From Litomosoides sigmodontis (taxonomy: Eukaryota; Nematoda; Chromadorea; Rhabditida; Onchocercidae), in contig OY718807.1 of assembly GCA_963070105.1 (NCBI GenBank), positions 8,285,983 through 8,349,982 on the forward strand: DNA of 64,000 nt, in the 5' to 3' direction. The translations under genes were made by a program, and so were the position numbers. Positions within the stretch are counted from its first letter, which is position 1; the number at the start of each line of letters is the position of its first letter. The notes below the pieces were generated by a model. It had not been told where the DNA came from, made no database searches, and was given only the letters and a program-made list of their open reading frames with translations. This document shows positions 53,732 to 64,000 of this stretch, in pieces.

Positions 53732-56700
53732 TCATCTGTGTAGCTTTGCTCGACCTACTTCGTCCCTTGAAAAATTAAAATAATTCAATCCACAAAAATG
53801 CCGCGAAACATAAAACCGAGAAAATTCCTTTAATTCTAAAGTCAAAATCCATAAAAAAAGCATTAAAAATATTTTTAAAAAAATTAGCGGCACCTCTGAA
53901 CCTGTTCCCTGCTCACTCAGTGAATCTTCATCGACATCTATTTCCATCGGAGGAGGGGGCATTTTAACTTCGATTGCTGGATCAACCAGAAGGCGAGGCG
54001 GAAAAGGAAAGGAAAACGGATTCGCCAATTCCGGAGATTTACTTCAATTTGCTATATTTGTCACAAGAAATATTTCTAAATAATTCGCTGTGCCATTTGT
54101 AACGCAATTATGTATGTTTCTTTACGGAGAAATCAAAGCACTCACTGATCTTCTACTGTAGAATCAATCACTTTAAATAAAATTAGCAACACCTCTTAGA
54201 ACCTGTTCCCCGTTCACTCACTGAACTTTCATCTTTACTTACTTTAATAGAAGGAGGGAGCAACTTGTAGGATGATTAAAACATATTATGAATTCTCTTT
54301 AAGGTTAACAAAAGCTTAGTACAATATTTGAAATACATTTCATCGTAACTGGTTCCTTACATCGTAGATTCGGAGGAAGTTCCCGGGTTTTCCAATGCAA
54401 GTGGAGAAACACATCCACGACTTATAATATGAGGCTGCTGACAAAGTCGTTTCGCCATCCTGCAAATTACTGAATAATAAACTTTCAGCTTAACCTCCGA
54501 AATGCAATTTTTAATAGCTCTCTCTGAAATTCTCGTAATTTGTTATTTTAGAAAGAAAAGAGAAAATGAACCGTGTTGAACGTTGATCAGAATCTACTTC
54601 GCAACCAGCTGAGCCGGTATATCGGCGTTTTATCACTTGGCGAACGGCTATAGGACTTAGACTTCTAGAAATTATAAACCAAATTACAGTGAAATTACCA
54701 AACACTGTTGTGTTGTGAAATACAAACAAAACATATAAAAATTTTCACATAAATTGTTTTACATGAAACCAAAATGCATACCGCATTGTAAGTCGCGTAG
54801 GACTAGGCGTTGGACTTGGACTTGGCGAATAGGTGATGTTATTACGAACTACTTGTTGCGTTGAAGGTGAATAACACTGCTGAAGAGAGTGTTATTTTAT
54901 ATGTCTACCAGAATGAAATACAAATATTTGTAAGAAAACTTGACAATTCATTATGTTCAAACGCTAAAATGATGTCAGATGTAATAAAGCTAATTCACAT
55001 AAGGCTAAAACTAATGGAGCTGTCTTATCTCATTTTTAACTGTATGACCACTGTAGTAAAAACTAATCAAAAGTAAAATGTGACTACCATTTAATTTTGA
55101 AATCCTCGTTTCAAATGTGCTAAAGAAACTAATGGGTTTATTGAATTTCTAAAACATTTGTTTCTAGACTAGTTACTGCATTCCACAAATTTTTTTGCTC
55201 ATACCTAAAGTTTAAACTAAAAAAAACCTTCTGTATGTCAACCGATCGTGTCGGTGATGGTGAGCAGCTGTGCGGGATAAAAGCATTCGTGAGAACAGAA
55301 ATCGGCTCCGAGAGGGAATGTGTTCTCTTTCGCTCTGCACCACTTCCGATACTGAAATCGTCGAACCCCAAAGACACCTAAATAAAGATTGAAATACAAA
55401 AGACAAGTAAACGCAAAATTTGCAAAATTTAAATCAAAATTCTTCACTGATTTAATCTCCTTTACCTGCTGGGCAAATTGCATTAGTCTCTCGTGGGCAA
55501 GTTCGCTTTCAATTGAGTAACTGCTTTCACGACGTATGTTTGCAACACGTGAATGGGAGGGTACTGGATGGCATGCTGGTGATGATCGTCCCGAAACGGT
55601 GGGCGATGGTGTGAACTGTAAGTAATCAAAAGTTTAAACTGCAAGGAATCAAAAGTAGTTATGAAGAAAAAGGAAAGTCACCTCTTTGCAAAAATTTCAA
55701 TAATTTTGCGTGTTAAAACCGAAAAAAACAGTTACAGTTTATGAAGTGATTTTTACAACTTTTTAAAATGTGCCAAATATCATTTACACAATAACTTTAG
55801 CTAACGTGGATAATATAACTGGGCATAATCTTCCCGCAATTCTTATAATGGAAAGACGTATTTTCACCACTTGTACTTCATTTGTAAACAATCAGATGCT
55901 CACAGTACGTGGTAGCGAAGTTTTTCGCTCCGGTTCATTTCCACTTCCAGTACCGCCATTCAACGAACGCAATCTACTGCCACTTTGTTCGACAGCGATT
56001 TGTCGTTCAAAACGAAAATGCGTACCAAAACTGCATCAAGGAAAAAATTTCATATGTTTTCTGTTCAGTACATATATTAATAATACAAAGTATCAATGAT
56101 TTAAAATTCAAGACTAAATAAATCCTCAGCAGCAAAAAAATTTTGAAAGGATTTTCCACAATTCAACCTGGGTGACCTTAGTTTAATGCATACCTGTTAC
56201 TGCTACTATCATCTGCAGTTATATCTTCATCACTTGCACTATCGGGAGCGCAAGATAGACGACTACGTGTTGCACCATCTTGTTCGACCCGTCCATTGTT
56301 ATACGTTCTTGAAACACTTCGACACCCCCCATTTGAAAGCAGGTTTGGAGATGTGGCATATGTTGTCACTGCTGGCAGCGATAGCGCATTTTGTTGGTTT
56401 AGTGATGAACACCTGAAATCATTATTAATGTGTACATAAATGAGCGAAATAATAAAGTATGCATATATATTGAAATAAAAATTAACTCGTAAAATGTCTG
56501 AAAAATTAACTATTTCTTTGCTCTATCAGAAATACTTACGACGAATGTCGTGATAACGACGAAATATCAATTTCTGATTCGCTGATATTGGAAGAATATG
56601 GTGAACTCTGCGCTGAACAAGCAGGTGAATTGTGACCCACAGATGTTGGCAGCTCACATCTCACCTCTGTAACAGATAACAGAAGCTCGTTCAAATAACT

Positions 56701-57002
56701 TATGCTACAATTGCACCCAAGAACGAACAGGAAATGGTTGATAGCTGTAATTTTGCGGAGAAACAATGAAGATTTAGTGGAATATTTAAAATGCTTCAGT
56801 ATCCATATTCTTATAGATCCACAGTTATTAACTGCAGTGTAGATGATCTCAATACCGCATCACACTACTCATCCATCCAGCAAAATCGAAGCAACTAAGC
56901 ACAGTAATTTTTTTACAATTATATTTTTTCATTTACACTCTGCTAGACCGAAACAAAAAAAATTCACTCTGTACCTGTGGATTCGAGATTGACGTCTTCC
57001 AT
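53732..57002 (-). CDS. PABIR/FAM122-type PP2A-B55 inhibitor
   Basis: Minus-strand exons 57002-56975, 56666-56540, 56412-56194, 56030-55904, 55615-55466, 55377-55228, 54879-54782, 54664-54572, 54459-54361, and a last exon from 54041 to about 53894 or to the stop at 53732. FAM122/PABIR proteins are intrinsically disordered inhibitors of PP2A-B55 that help control mitotic entry. Landmarks: SGSRLRSLNGG and ERKTSLP (human: LRRSNSAPLIHG region); RRESSYSIESELAHERLMQF then SLGFDDFSI, matching the human helices with INRETVHEREVQ and SWEESFSLSD that bind B55; CSPSPTRSVDIQKQCYSP (human PSPTRG..KQCFSP); RSLSPIAVRQVIKRRY (human RSQSPINCIRPSVLGPLKRK). The first three exons add a Ser-rich N-terminal extension not found in the human protein. 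The 3' end is uncertain. Confidence 0.85.
54180..54270 (-). pseudogene. Decayed duplicate of PABIR last-exon segment
   Basis: This intronic stretch resembles 53881-53970, the last-exon segment encoding MEIDVDEDSLSEQGTGSE. Shared text on the plus strand includes acctgttcc and cactcag/cactcac followed by tgaa..ttcatc. An insertion near 54196 and many substitutions break the frame, so it looks like a duplicated exon that was not kept. It could still be an alternative exon with a different frame. Confidence 0.6.
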
Positions 57003-58060
57003 ACGTGAATGATGCAACGCTTGATTTTATTAATATTTTGGTCTGAAAAAAAAATCCGAAATAAAACTGAAAATTGAAGTTCCAAATTTCTCGAAGAAAA
57101 AATGGAATAAATGAGCGCTACTAACGGATCGCACAGAAAAACTGAGAAGGCAAATAAGTGAGTGCAACACGTACAGCTACGTTATAACGTGGTGGTTAGA
57201 ATTTAGAAAGTTTCGAAGCGAACTATTAGTACTAAACGATAAGTGCAGGAGTGTGACAGACCAACCATTACGAGGTCAATGACAACCTAACTGTCCTTCG
57301 GTGCAACTCCGCAACATTCTTTGAGCTGCAACAGATAGTAATTTCGATTTGATGGTCGGTTTTGAAATTGATGTCGCCTCTTCGGTCACTGTGTTTCAAA
57401 CGTTCCTGGAAGAGAAGAGGGCACCGTGGGGGTGCAGGGAAGCAGTCTACTTTTCCAGAAGCTATTAGCGTGTAATTTTTGATTCTAATTTACCGTTAAA
57501 GTGAGGCAATTTAATTTTTAAACATAAATGAAAGACCAGCTGTCTACCGCTTTTAATTTCGGCACTAATATGTTTTAATCTTTTATTTTTTTAATTTAAA
57601 GTCCGAGACGGTTTTACTTTCGATGTTGCAAACACTTATTTTATCTTACTCTATTCTAATCACTTAATTCAGTCCTGCCTAAATTATAAAATAAATATGC
57701 TAATACATTTGAGCTGGAAAAGGTATGTTTAGGAATTCCATAAAATAATGAAAGTAAGAAAGAGAAGTATGGGATCAGTGAGAGCATACATACTTTCATA
57801 ATTAGTTCTTCATAATTTTAAACAATTACTTTGCTTATCTAACTTATTATTACAATTTGTTTCAGATCAATTCGATTAGCTTACAATTTATTGATCGAAA
57901 AAGCACTATCAAACTGATTAACTCGTCCCGAATCTCACGAACTCATTTGCGAACACTTTTCAATGAAACGAAATAATGAAATATATTTTGTAAATTTCAT
58001 TTAATACAAGATAGAACGACAAACTATGAAATTGAAATTACTACTCTCTTCCAGGGAGAT

Positions 58061-58083
58061 AAAGAGAGAGAGAGAGAGAGAGG
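58061..58083. repeat. (GA)n microsatellite
   Basis: AG dinucleotide run. Confidence 0.9.
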
Positions 58084-58442
58084 GAAGAAGAGGGAGAAAC
58101 CCAGAATGTCTGAGTCTATTTTGAAATTTTAGGCAAATTCAATAATTGGGTAATTCTTTAACGTTAGCTTACAAAAACTTGTGTAATTTTCTGGGTGAGA
58201 TTTGTGATAAACAGCGCATTTTTTCTTTTAATACTTTGATTCTGAGCAATCTTACACGGTTACATTCCGTTTCATCCGTTATTCAGGAAAACAGGAAGCA
58301 CGGAAAGAAGGAGGTTAAGTCATCAAGTCAGCTTGAAAGACTAGAAAATACGACTGAGTTCCTGGAAATTCTTGAAGCGATGAAGGCAATTTTTGTTGAT
58401 ACGATGAGGGATATGCACCAAATCAGGTCATTTATGGATAGA

Positions 58443-58492
58443 TGTGTGTGCGTGTGCGTGTGCGTGTGTGTGTGTGTGCGTGCGTGTGTGTG
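58443..58492. repeat. (GT)n/(GC) microsatellite
   Basis: TG dinucleotide run with interspersed CG steps. Confidence 0.9.
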
Positions 58493-59121
58493 CCGTATTC
58501 TTCCAACATTTGTTGAAGCTGCTTAACAGATATGCATTCCGAATTGTTCGGTTCTTCCTATTTATTTTTCAGTGATTCTTCAATGGAACATGCTGAACTG
58601 AATGAGTGAAAAACGAAAATTTAAACGTTCAACTTTTGAATTTCAAATTCACACTGAAAATTAAAGTAAATTCGATGTCTCCCTACATTGATATAAATGG
58701 ATTGTTTGAAAACGAAGTGTGTTAAGTGATAATAAACCAAATAATTTCAAACAGTCTTTATTAAAAAATGATCATTTATTTCTTTTTCACAAATAAATTC
58801 AAACACCTAGAAATGATCGATTATACTGGGTGATACAATGAAATGATACGTTCCACTTATTTACAAAAGGTGAAAAAAGAAGCATAAAATTATGTGTAAC
58901 ATAATCAGTGCATGTTAAATTAATGATTAATTTAAAAAATAAAATAGGTTAATTTAAAAGAGTTTCAGGTGCATGAGATGCGCGAAGTCATGCACCAACT
59001 AATAAATGTATAGGTTATGTTAGAAAGTAGCTGAGATTGGTAGGAGAGGAAGTAGAAGATTAGCGGTTTGCGAAAGGTACTACGACGAGGAGGAGAGTGA
59101 TATGCAAATGATCTGATTCGT

Positions 59122-59506
59122 TCATCGATCTTCTGGACCGTCTTCTTGCACGACTGCTTTCTTGGCCTTAGACAGATACCCTTTCACGTCTGCGACTACC
59201 AGGACGTGCTGCCCATCGTTGTCCGTTCCTTTTTATTCCATTTCACGCCAAATGGTATGAACTGATTAATCGGCACCTTCCATCAATCACTCCAACTTCT
59301 AATCATTGCCGCCGTTTCACACATTCCGCTACCGCATCTCTTCTACATTGAAAAAAAAAAAGAACAACTTCAAATAGTTGTTGCCATCCTATCCGGCATA
59401 AATTCGGCATCTTTTCATAGATGTGCGCATTCGCTAATCTTGGCATTTTAATTTCATTTGAAAAATTGACGAAATCAATTTTGCTGTATTTTTGCCAATA
59501 ATTCAT
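59122..59506 (-). CDS. Possible small three-exon gene, unrecognised
   Basis: Three minus-strand pieces join with correct phases: 59506-59369, 59342-59291 and 59228-59122, giving about 98 residues. Introns would be very short (26 and 62 bases), which weakens the model. Visible: MPNLCRIGWQQLFE at the end of exon 1, KRCGSGMCETAAMIRSW in exon 2 and HVLVVADVKGYLSKAKKAVV then a stop in exon 3. No signal peptide and no known family. It lies just downstream of the next gene on the same strand and could be part of its 3' region. Confidence 0.22.
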
Positions 59507-59764
59507 TGTCAAAAAATCAACAAAATACTTCGTCGCACTCTAATTTTCTCAGCGAAATCAATTTCATCACGGAAACTTTCATAAGTTAAAATTTTCCAAC
59601 ATAAACATTCATTTGCATAAAAAATTCCAAAAAAAATTTTTTTTTTTTTTTAAACAATGAACAAACTTGAAATACATAGATGAGATGCCTATGGAATGCG
59701 CATTTTTTCTGCAAATAAAAATTTATATAATGAGCTAAATGATACCAATAATTATCAATTTTAA

Positions 59765-62700
59765 TCAACCGAAATTTGAATTGGAATGTAAGTTGGGATG
59801 TCGCAGAATATCTGCGCGTCTCTGATAAGGCCAAAAAGCATTGTTTGGCTGCAATTGAAGAACGTTCGTAGCTTGCGGATCAGTTGATGGTGGAAGTGTG
59901 GCAGCTTGATGGATGCCGAAAATTGGCATAGTTGGGAGAATTTCTGATTGTTTAAATGAATTTTGAGCAGCGTGTTGCATGAACGCTTGCGTTTGACCAT
60001 CTAATTTTTGCTCTAAATTAGACGTTTCAAAATTTCAGAATTTAAACACTTTTGAAAGGATCGTTGAATGCGAAGCAGTACACTACGGTCACTGGTTGGA
60101 TGCATTTCTGAATTCATTATCGTAGGGAAATTTTTAAAATGATAAATGGTTAAAATCAAAGTGAAGTTAACTCCTAAAGCAATTGTATGCCTTTAAATTA
60201 ATTAAAATTAGTGGAAAATTGTACAGAATTAATCCGGATGAATAAAATGTAAGTTTCTGGCTAAATGATACCTGCTAAACGAATTCGTGGAATTACTCTG
60301 TTTCTCGTGCTTACTTCAAATTGTTTTGGTTTCGTTATGTCAGGGGGTGTTCTGTCGGTGAGGACAGGTAGTCGTGCACGATACGCTATTCGACGTGGAA
60401 ACAACGTAGGACGTCGCAAAGGTGTAAATATTGAATTGATTTTAGGTCTGTTACGCGACCGAGGTTCAATCCTAACTGCTTTCTGATAAATAAATGAACG
60501 TAAAGTACTCCTAGTCGTTTGAAAAAAATTCTTAAAATTTTGTTAAATAATTTGAAATAAATTTGGTAAATGACAATTTGATAATTACCGCTTTCGGCCG
60601 CGGCGTAGTGGACGAAAGCAGATCGTTATCTTCGTTTTCGGTTACATCAACCAGTTTGCTACGTGGAAGAGCGATCGGTGGCGAAGTGATAAAAGATTTG
60701 CTGTAAGTACGGAGGCGTAATTCTGGTTTATTTGTAATTTAATTTTAACATTCATACTACTTTGCCGATTATTCCAATCTGTTAATTAATCTGTTAATGT
60801 TTAATTTACTGCGCAAGTTTTTAGAACAGCATTTCCTTCACAGAGCTCTCGAGAACTCAATGCGAGAAGAGTTTCAGTGAAGCTTAGCGGCAATCTTTGA
60901 TGAAATTCTCACCGAAAAAACCATCGATCAGCAAAATTTCTTCAATTGGAGAGATTTCATTCAAAAGGATAAAAACACTTACAGAAATTATAAATGAAAT
61001 TTGCAAAAATCTCTATTACTTTATCTCTTTAATGTGTTGAAATGTTGGAGCTGTTGTAGGAGTTGCGGCAGGACTGGTGAAAAAAATTCGAGAATCAGTT
61101 GATTTAAATTTGAGTACTTTTTTCGTTTCCAGCAATTGCGTTAATTCAATTAAGTCATTTTTCGTTATATTACTTTCATGTAACAATGTAATAAAACGTT
61201 GTAATTTTGGTATTTTCTCCTCAACCAATTTTAATTTTCTATCCTAAAAATAAACATATTCAATTCATTAATGTTAGCCAATTTTGCAAAAATAATTTTG
61301 CAAAAAAAAAAAAATTTATAAGGGAGGAAAACTGGAAGTGCATTGTTTTTTTTTTTTTGAATAGGATTTTATTTGCTTTAAACTTATCTAATAGTTTTTG
61401 AAAGATTGATCGTCCGATAGTTCATTTCATTTAAAATTTAACCAAATATCTTAACTCAAACTTTGAAAATTTTCTAAAAATGAACCCTTTGCTTCTCTTC
61501 ATGAATGCAATCGTTAGATTCTTCTACCTCGGGATTTTCCTTACTTCGTGAATGATCAGTCGGCTGTTCGGTTACGTTCACATCAATTGCACTTATGCTA
61601 TTCCGGTTTTCTTCTCGCTCTTCCCCTGCATTTCCTGTCTCTTTCTAAAAAAAAAAATGAGTAAAATGCTTTCGAAGGGATGGTTTTTTTGAAAAGAAAT
61701 TGAGTAAATGATTTCAAAGACAAAAAAAATCAGTTGTATTATCAGCGCATAAGTTTTAAATATCAAATCAAACTATTTCAATAAAATGTCGGAAGAAAAA
61801 AAAGGAAAGCAGCTGTAGCGTGCTAGCCTGGTGTAACACGTGCGGAATGTAGATGTTAATTTGGACCACTGAATGGGTGATATTCTAGATTACATCAAAC
61901 TTTCAGCTTAGCAAACTTACCGCAAAATTAACTTACCTCTTCCGAAACCGGAAATAGTGTAACTGATGAAGATTCGGTTGGTATAGCTATCTCAGTTGTG
62001 ATACTATTAGCATTGATTGGAATAAGACCGTCGAATTTCGTATCATCTTCATGATCATAATCACTCGGTGATGGTGCCGGGAAATTAATACCAAATTGCG
62101 AGTAATCAGGTTCTAATCGATTCCCTGCAATGCTTGTGCAACTTTTCTACTAGAAATTTTTAAAAATTTTAGTACGTGAAAATTTATTTCGTCACAATTG
62201 GAGGTATTGAGAGGTAATCCTGTCGATCTCAAACGATTACTTCCAGGTTGCTTCAATCGAAATTTTTCCTCTTTTGTCCCCGCTCCTCAAAATATTTCAT
62301 ATGCCTTAAGGCTTTGGCACTTCCTTCAACACTGTAGAAAATTTACAAAAAAAAAAATTTTAATTGAACAATTTTTGAAAGAAATAGGTTATGAAGAAAG
62401 AACCCCGAATTATAACTTTCAATTAAACGGTAGTGCTGTTGCATTTAATTATACTGTAGTCCAATCCCGCACAAAAAAATAAATATACGTGACAATTAAC
62501 TGTTTTTATAAAACAGTTGATGTCACGTATATTAACCTGAGAGAGGAATTGAACTAAATGAACTTTCAATACATTTGCACTTTTCGTCTTTAGCTCAGAA
62601 TTATTACTCTCTATGTTTTGGCGAAAACCGTTTCCGGATGTGGAAACCAGAAAATACAGAGGACTATAAGCTCATTCACACTGTTTAGAAGTGGAAAGCA

Positions 62701-63031
62701 ATTGCCGGATGAAAACAAAACCAGATATGATAGAGTAGGCAAACCAGGAAAATACTTGTTGCGGTCAGAGTCAATGATCAACCGGCCTCTAGTGGTCAGT
62801 GAATCCCGCTGTAATCAATCCTCACTTCTTTATACTTCATTATCGCACTTGTGATAAATCCCTCTTGAAGGATTTTTAAGATCATAGATCAATTATTCTT
62901 TTGCAGTAAACAAGCAGTATTATTACTTAAGCGCTTTCGTGCATTTGAAAAATATGAGAATTGGAAAAGGAATTAAGAATCGAAATAAGATACGTACCAG
63001 TCAGTGCTCTGTCTTGAATTTCCCGATTAGT
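59765..63031 (-). CDS. Uncharacterised multi-exon protein, Pro/Arg-rich (5' end not found)
   Basis: Ten minus-strand exons can be chained with consistent phase: 63031-62998, 62124-61937, 61644-61486, 61243-61020, 60977-60913, 60855-60828, 60700-60589, 60482-60315, 60107-60050 and 60000-59765, about 423 residues without a start codon. I do not recognise it. Visible: an acidic Ser/Thr-rich N-terminal part (FPAPSPSDYDHEDDTKFDG); a polar GNAGEEREENRN segment; a helical piece with LVEEKIPKLQRFITLLHESN and LIELTQLLETKKVLKF; a basic Pro/Arg segment with RIEPRSRNRPK and TPLRRPTLFPRRIAYRARLP; and a Gln/Asn-rich C-terminus (NVLQLQPNNAFWPYQRR). No transmembrane segment is seen. The small exons at 60977-60913 and 60855-60828 are the weakest. 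A secreted matrix or nuclear disordered protein would both fit. Confidence 0.5.
62482..62533. repeat. Near-perfect inverted repeat (hairpin)
   Basis: Two arms of about 25 bases starting AATATACGTGACA and its complement meet at a short AT loop with only a few mismatches. It lies in the first intron of the uncharacterised gene. Confidence 0.75.
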
Positions 63032-63616
63032 CTGAAAGGAAAGTGAAATAATTTCAGCCACTTTTTGAATCACAAATGGTTGATAACTTGCCACTGTTAT
63101 GATAGTAGCAAAAATGAAAATGGCATTTTTTTAAGTCGAAAAAATTCTCAGTGGGTTAAAAAACAAAATAATTTCTAAATAATTTTCAAATTACCACAAA
63201 AAAAACGATGAATTACTGATTTAGGTTACAGCGGTAACTCATACATTACGAGAAACAGGTAATTAAACTTTAGAAAAGACGACAGAATACAATAAGATCG
63301 GTATTTTACGTATCAATTCTTGTTTTCTATGTTTGCACTTTCCTGACGATAAATGTTTTCCGGATTTCCTCCATCAGGAAATCGTCGAAAAGTGAAGATT
63401 TTCTGGTGAGTAGGAATTGGAAAAACAACCGATGACATACATTTTCCTTTTGTTAGACAAGCATACGTGACATGCGAGAATTGCAAGGTCATTAATTGAC
63501 CTTTAAGAGTTTAAATTTTGCGCAATCATTTTGAACCAAAATAAGTTTAACCATTAAGTTTCATTTCCTCTTCCAACTTTCAGTGCTTTGACATTTCAAT
63601 TACAGAAATTTTCGTT
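63032..63616. other. Non-coding upstream stretch
   Basis: No start exon for the uncharacterised gene could be found here; otherwise nothing seen. Confidence 0.35.
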
Positions 63617-63975
63617 ATTTTATTATTATCATTGTTATTATTAATTATTAATTATTAATTATTAATTGTTTATTATTAATTATTAATTATTAATTATTAA
63701 TTATTAATTATTAATTATTAATTATTAATTATTAATTATTAATTATTAATTATTAATTATTAATTATTAATTATTAATTATTAATTATTAATTATTAATT
63801 ATTAATTATTAATTATTAATTATTAATTATTAATTATTAATTATTAATTATTAATTATTAATTATTAATTATTAATTATTAATTATTAATTATTAATTAA
63901 TAATTATTAATAATTATTATTATCAAATTATATTATTATTATTACTATTGCTATTATTATTAATTATTGTTGTTG
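63617..63975. repeat. ATTAATT heptanucleotide array
   Basis: ATT-rich triplets lead into an almost perfect head-to-tail array of the 7-base unit ATTAATT from about 63670 to 63900 (over 30 copies), then back into irregular ATT/TTG triplets. Confidence 0.95.
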
Positions 63976-64000
63976 TTATTATTATCGCTAATAATTTAAT

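Larger units (their letters stand above)
57003..59121. other. Upstream of PABIR-like gene; simple repeats
   Basis: About 2.1 kb. A (GA)n run lies at 58061-58083 and a (GT)n run at 58443-58492. A plus-strand open frame from 58146 to 58526 runs through the GT repeat and has no family resemblance. No supported exon. Confidence 0.4.

Noticed and set aside
58146..58526. Plus-strand 126-codon frame
   Set aside because: It runs into a (GT)n microsatellite giving Cys-Val repeats, has no early ATG and no family similarity.

Overview
The window is nuclear DNA from a nematode, most likely a filarial (Spirurina) worm. It is strongly AT-rich. Genes are split into many short exons with acceptors of the TTTTCAG or TTTTTAG type. 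The recognisable proteins are animal ones with worm-like features: a gliotactin/GLIT-1-type neuroligin, a ZNFX1 helicase, a cysteine-form SELENOF and a short glutathione reductase like that of Onchocerca. Placing it as filarial is inference; no species is claimed. I saw no prokaryotic, viral, rRNA, tRNA or CRISPR content and no intact transposon.

Layout, left to right. 0.4-7.3 kb, minus strand: a Gemin7-like SMN-complex subunit, ribosomal protein RPL23A, and a large gliotactin-type pseudo-cholinesterase. 8.6-30.1 kb, plus strand: a ZNFX1-type helicase/zinc-finger gene of about 14 kb, the R-SNARE SEC22, and glutathione reductase. 31.0-32.2 kb, minus: SELENOF (Sep15) with Cys in place of Sec. 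33.7-36.0 kb, plus: an NAD(P)-dependent epimerase / dihydroflavonol-reductase-like SDR. 39.4-44.6 kb, minus: a four-KH FUBP/KSRP-like protein. 46.3-51.9 kb, minus: an OSM1-type soluble fumarate reductase, with a TOB/BTG (FOG-3-like) gene nested on the opposite strand in its largest intron. 53.7-57.0 kb, minus: a PABIR/FAM122-type PP2A-B55 inhibitor. 59.1-63.0 kb, minus: an unrecognised multi-exon gene and a possible small gene. The window ends in a long heptanucleotide array.

There is no operon-like pathway cluster. There are loose themes: RNA biology (Gemin7, ZNFX1, FUBP, TOB) and redox (glutathione reductase, SELENOF, fumarate reductase, SDR). Exon structures were built by hand from splice consensus, phase continuity and family similarity. 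Joins that did not resolve are named in the entries.
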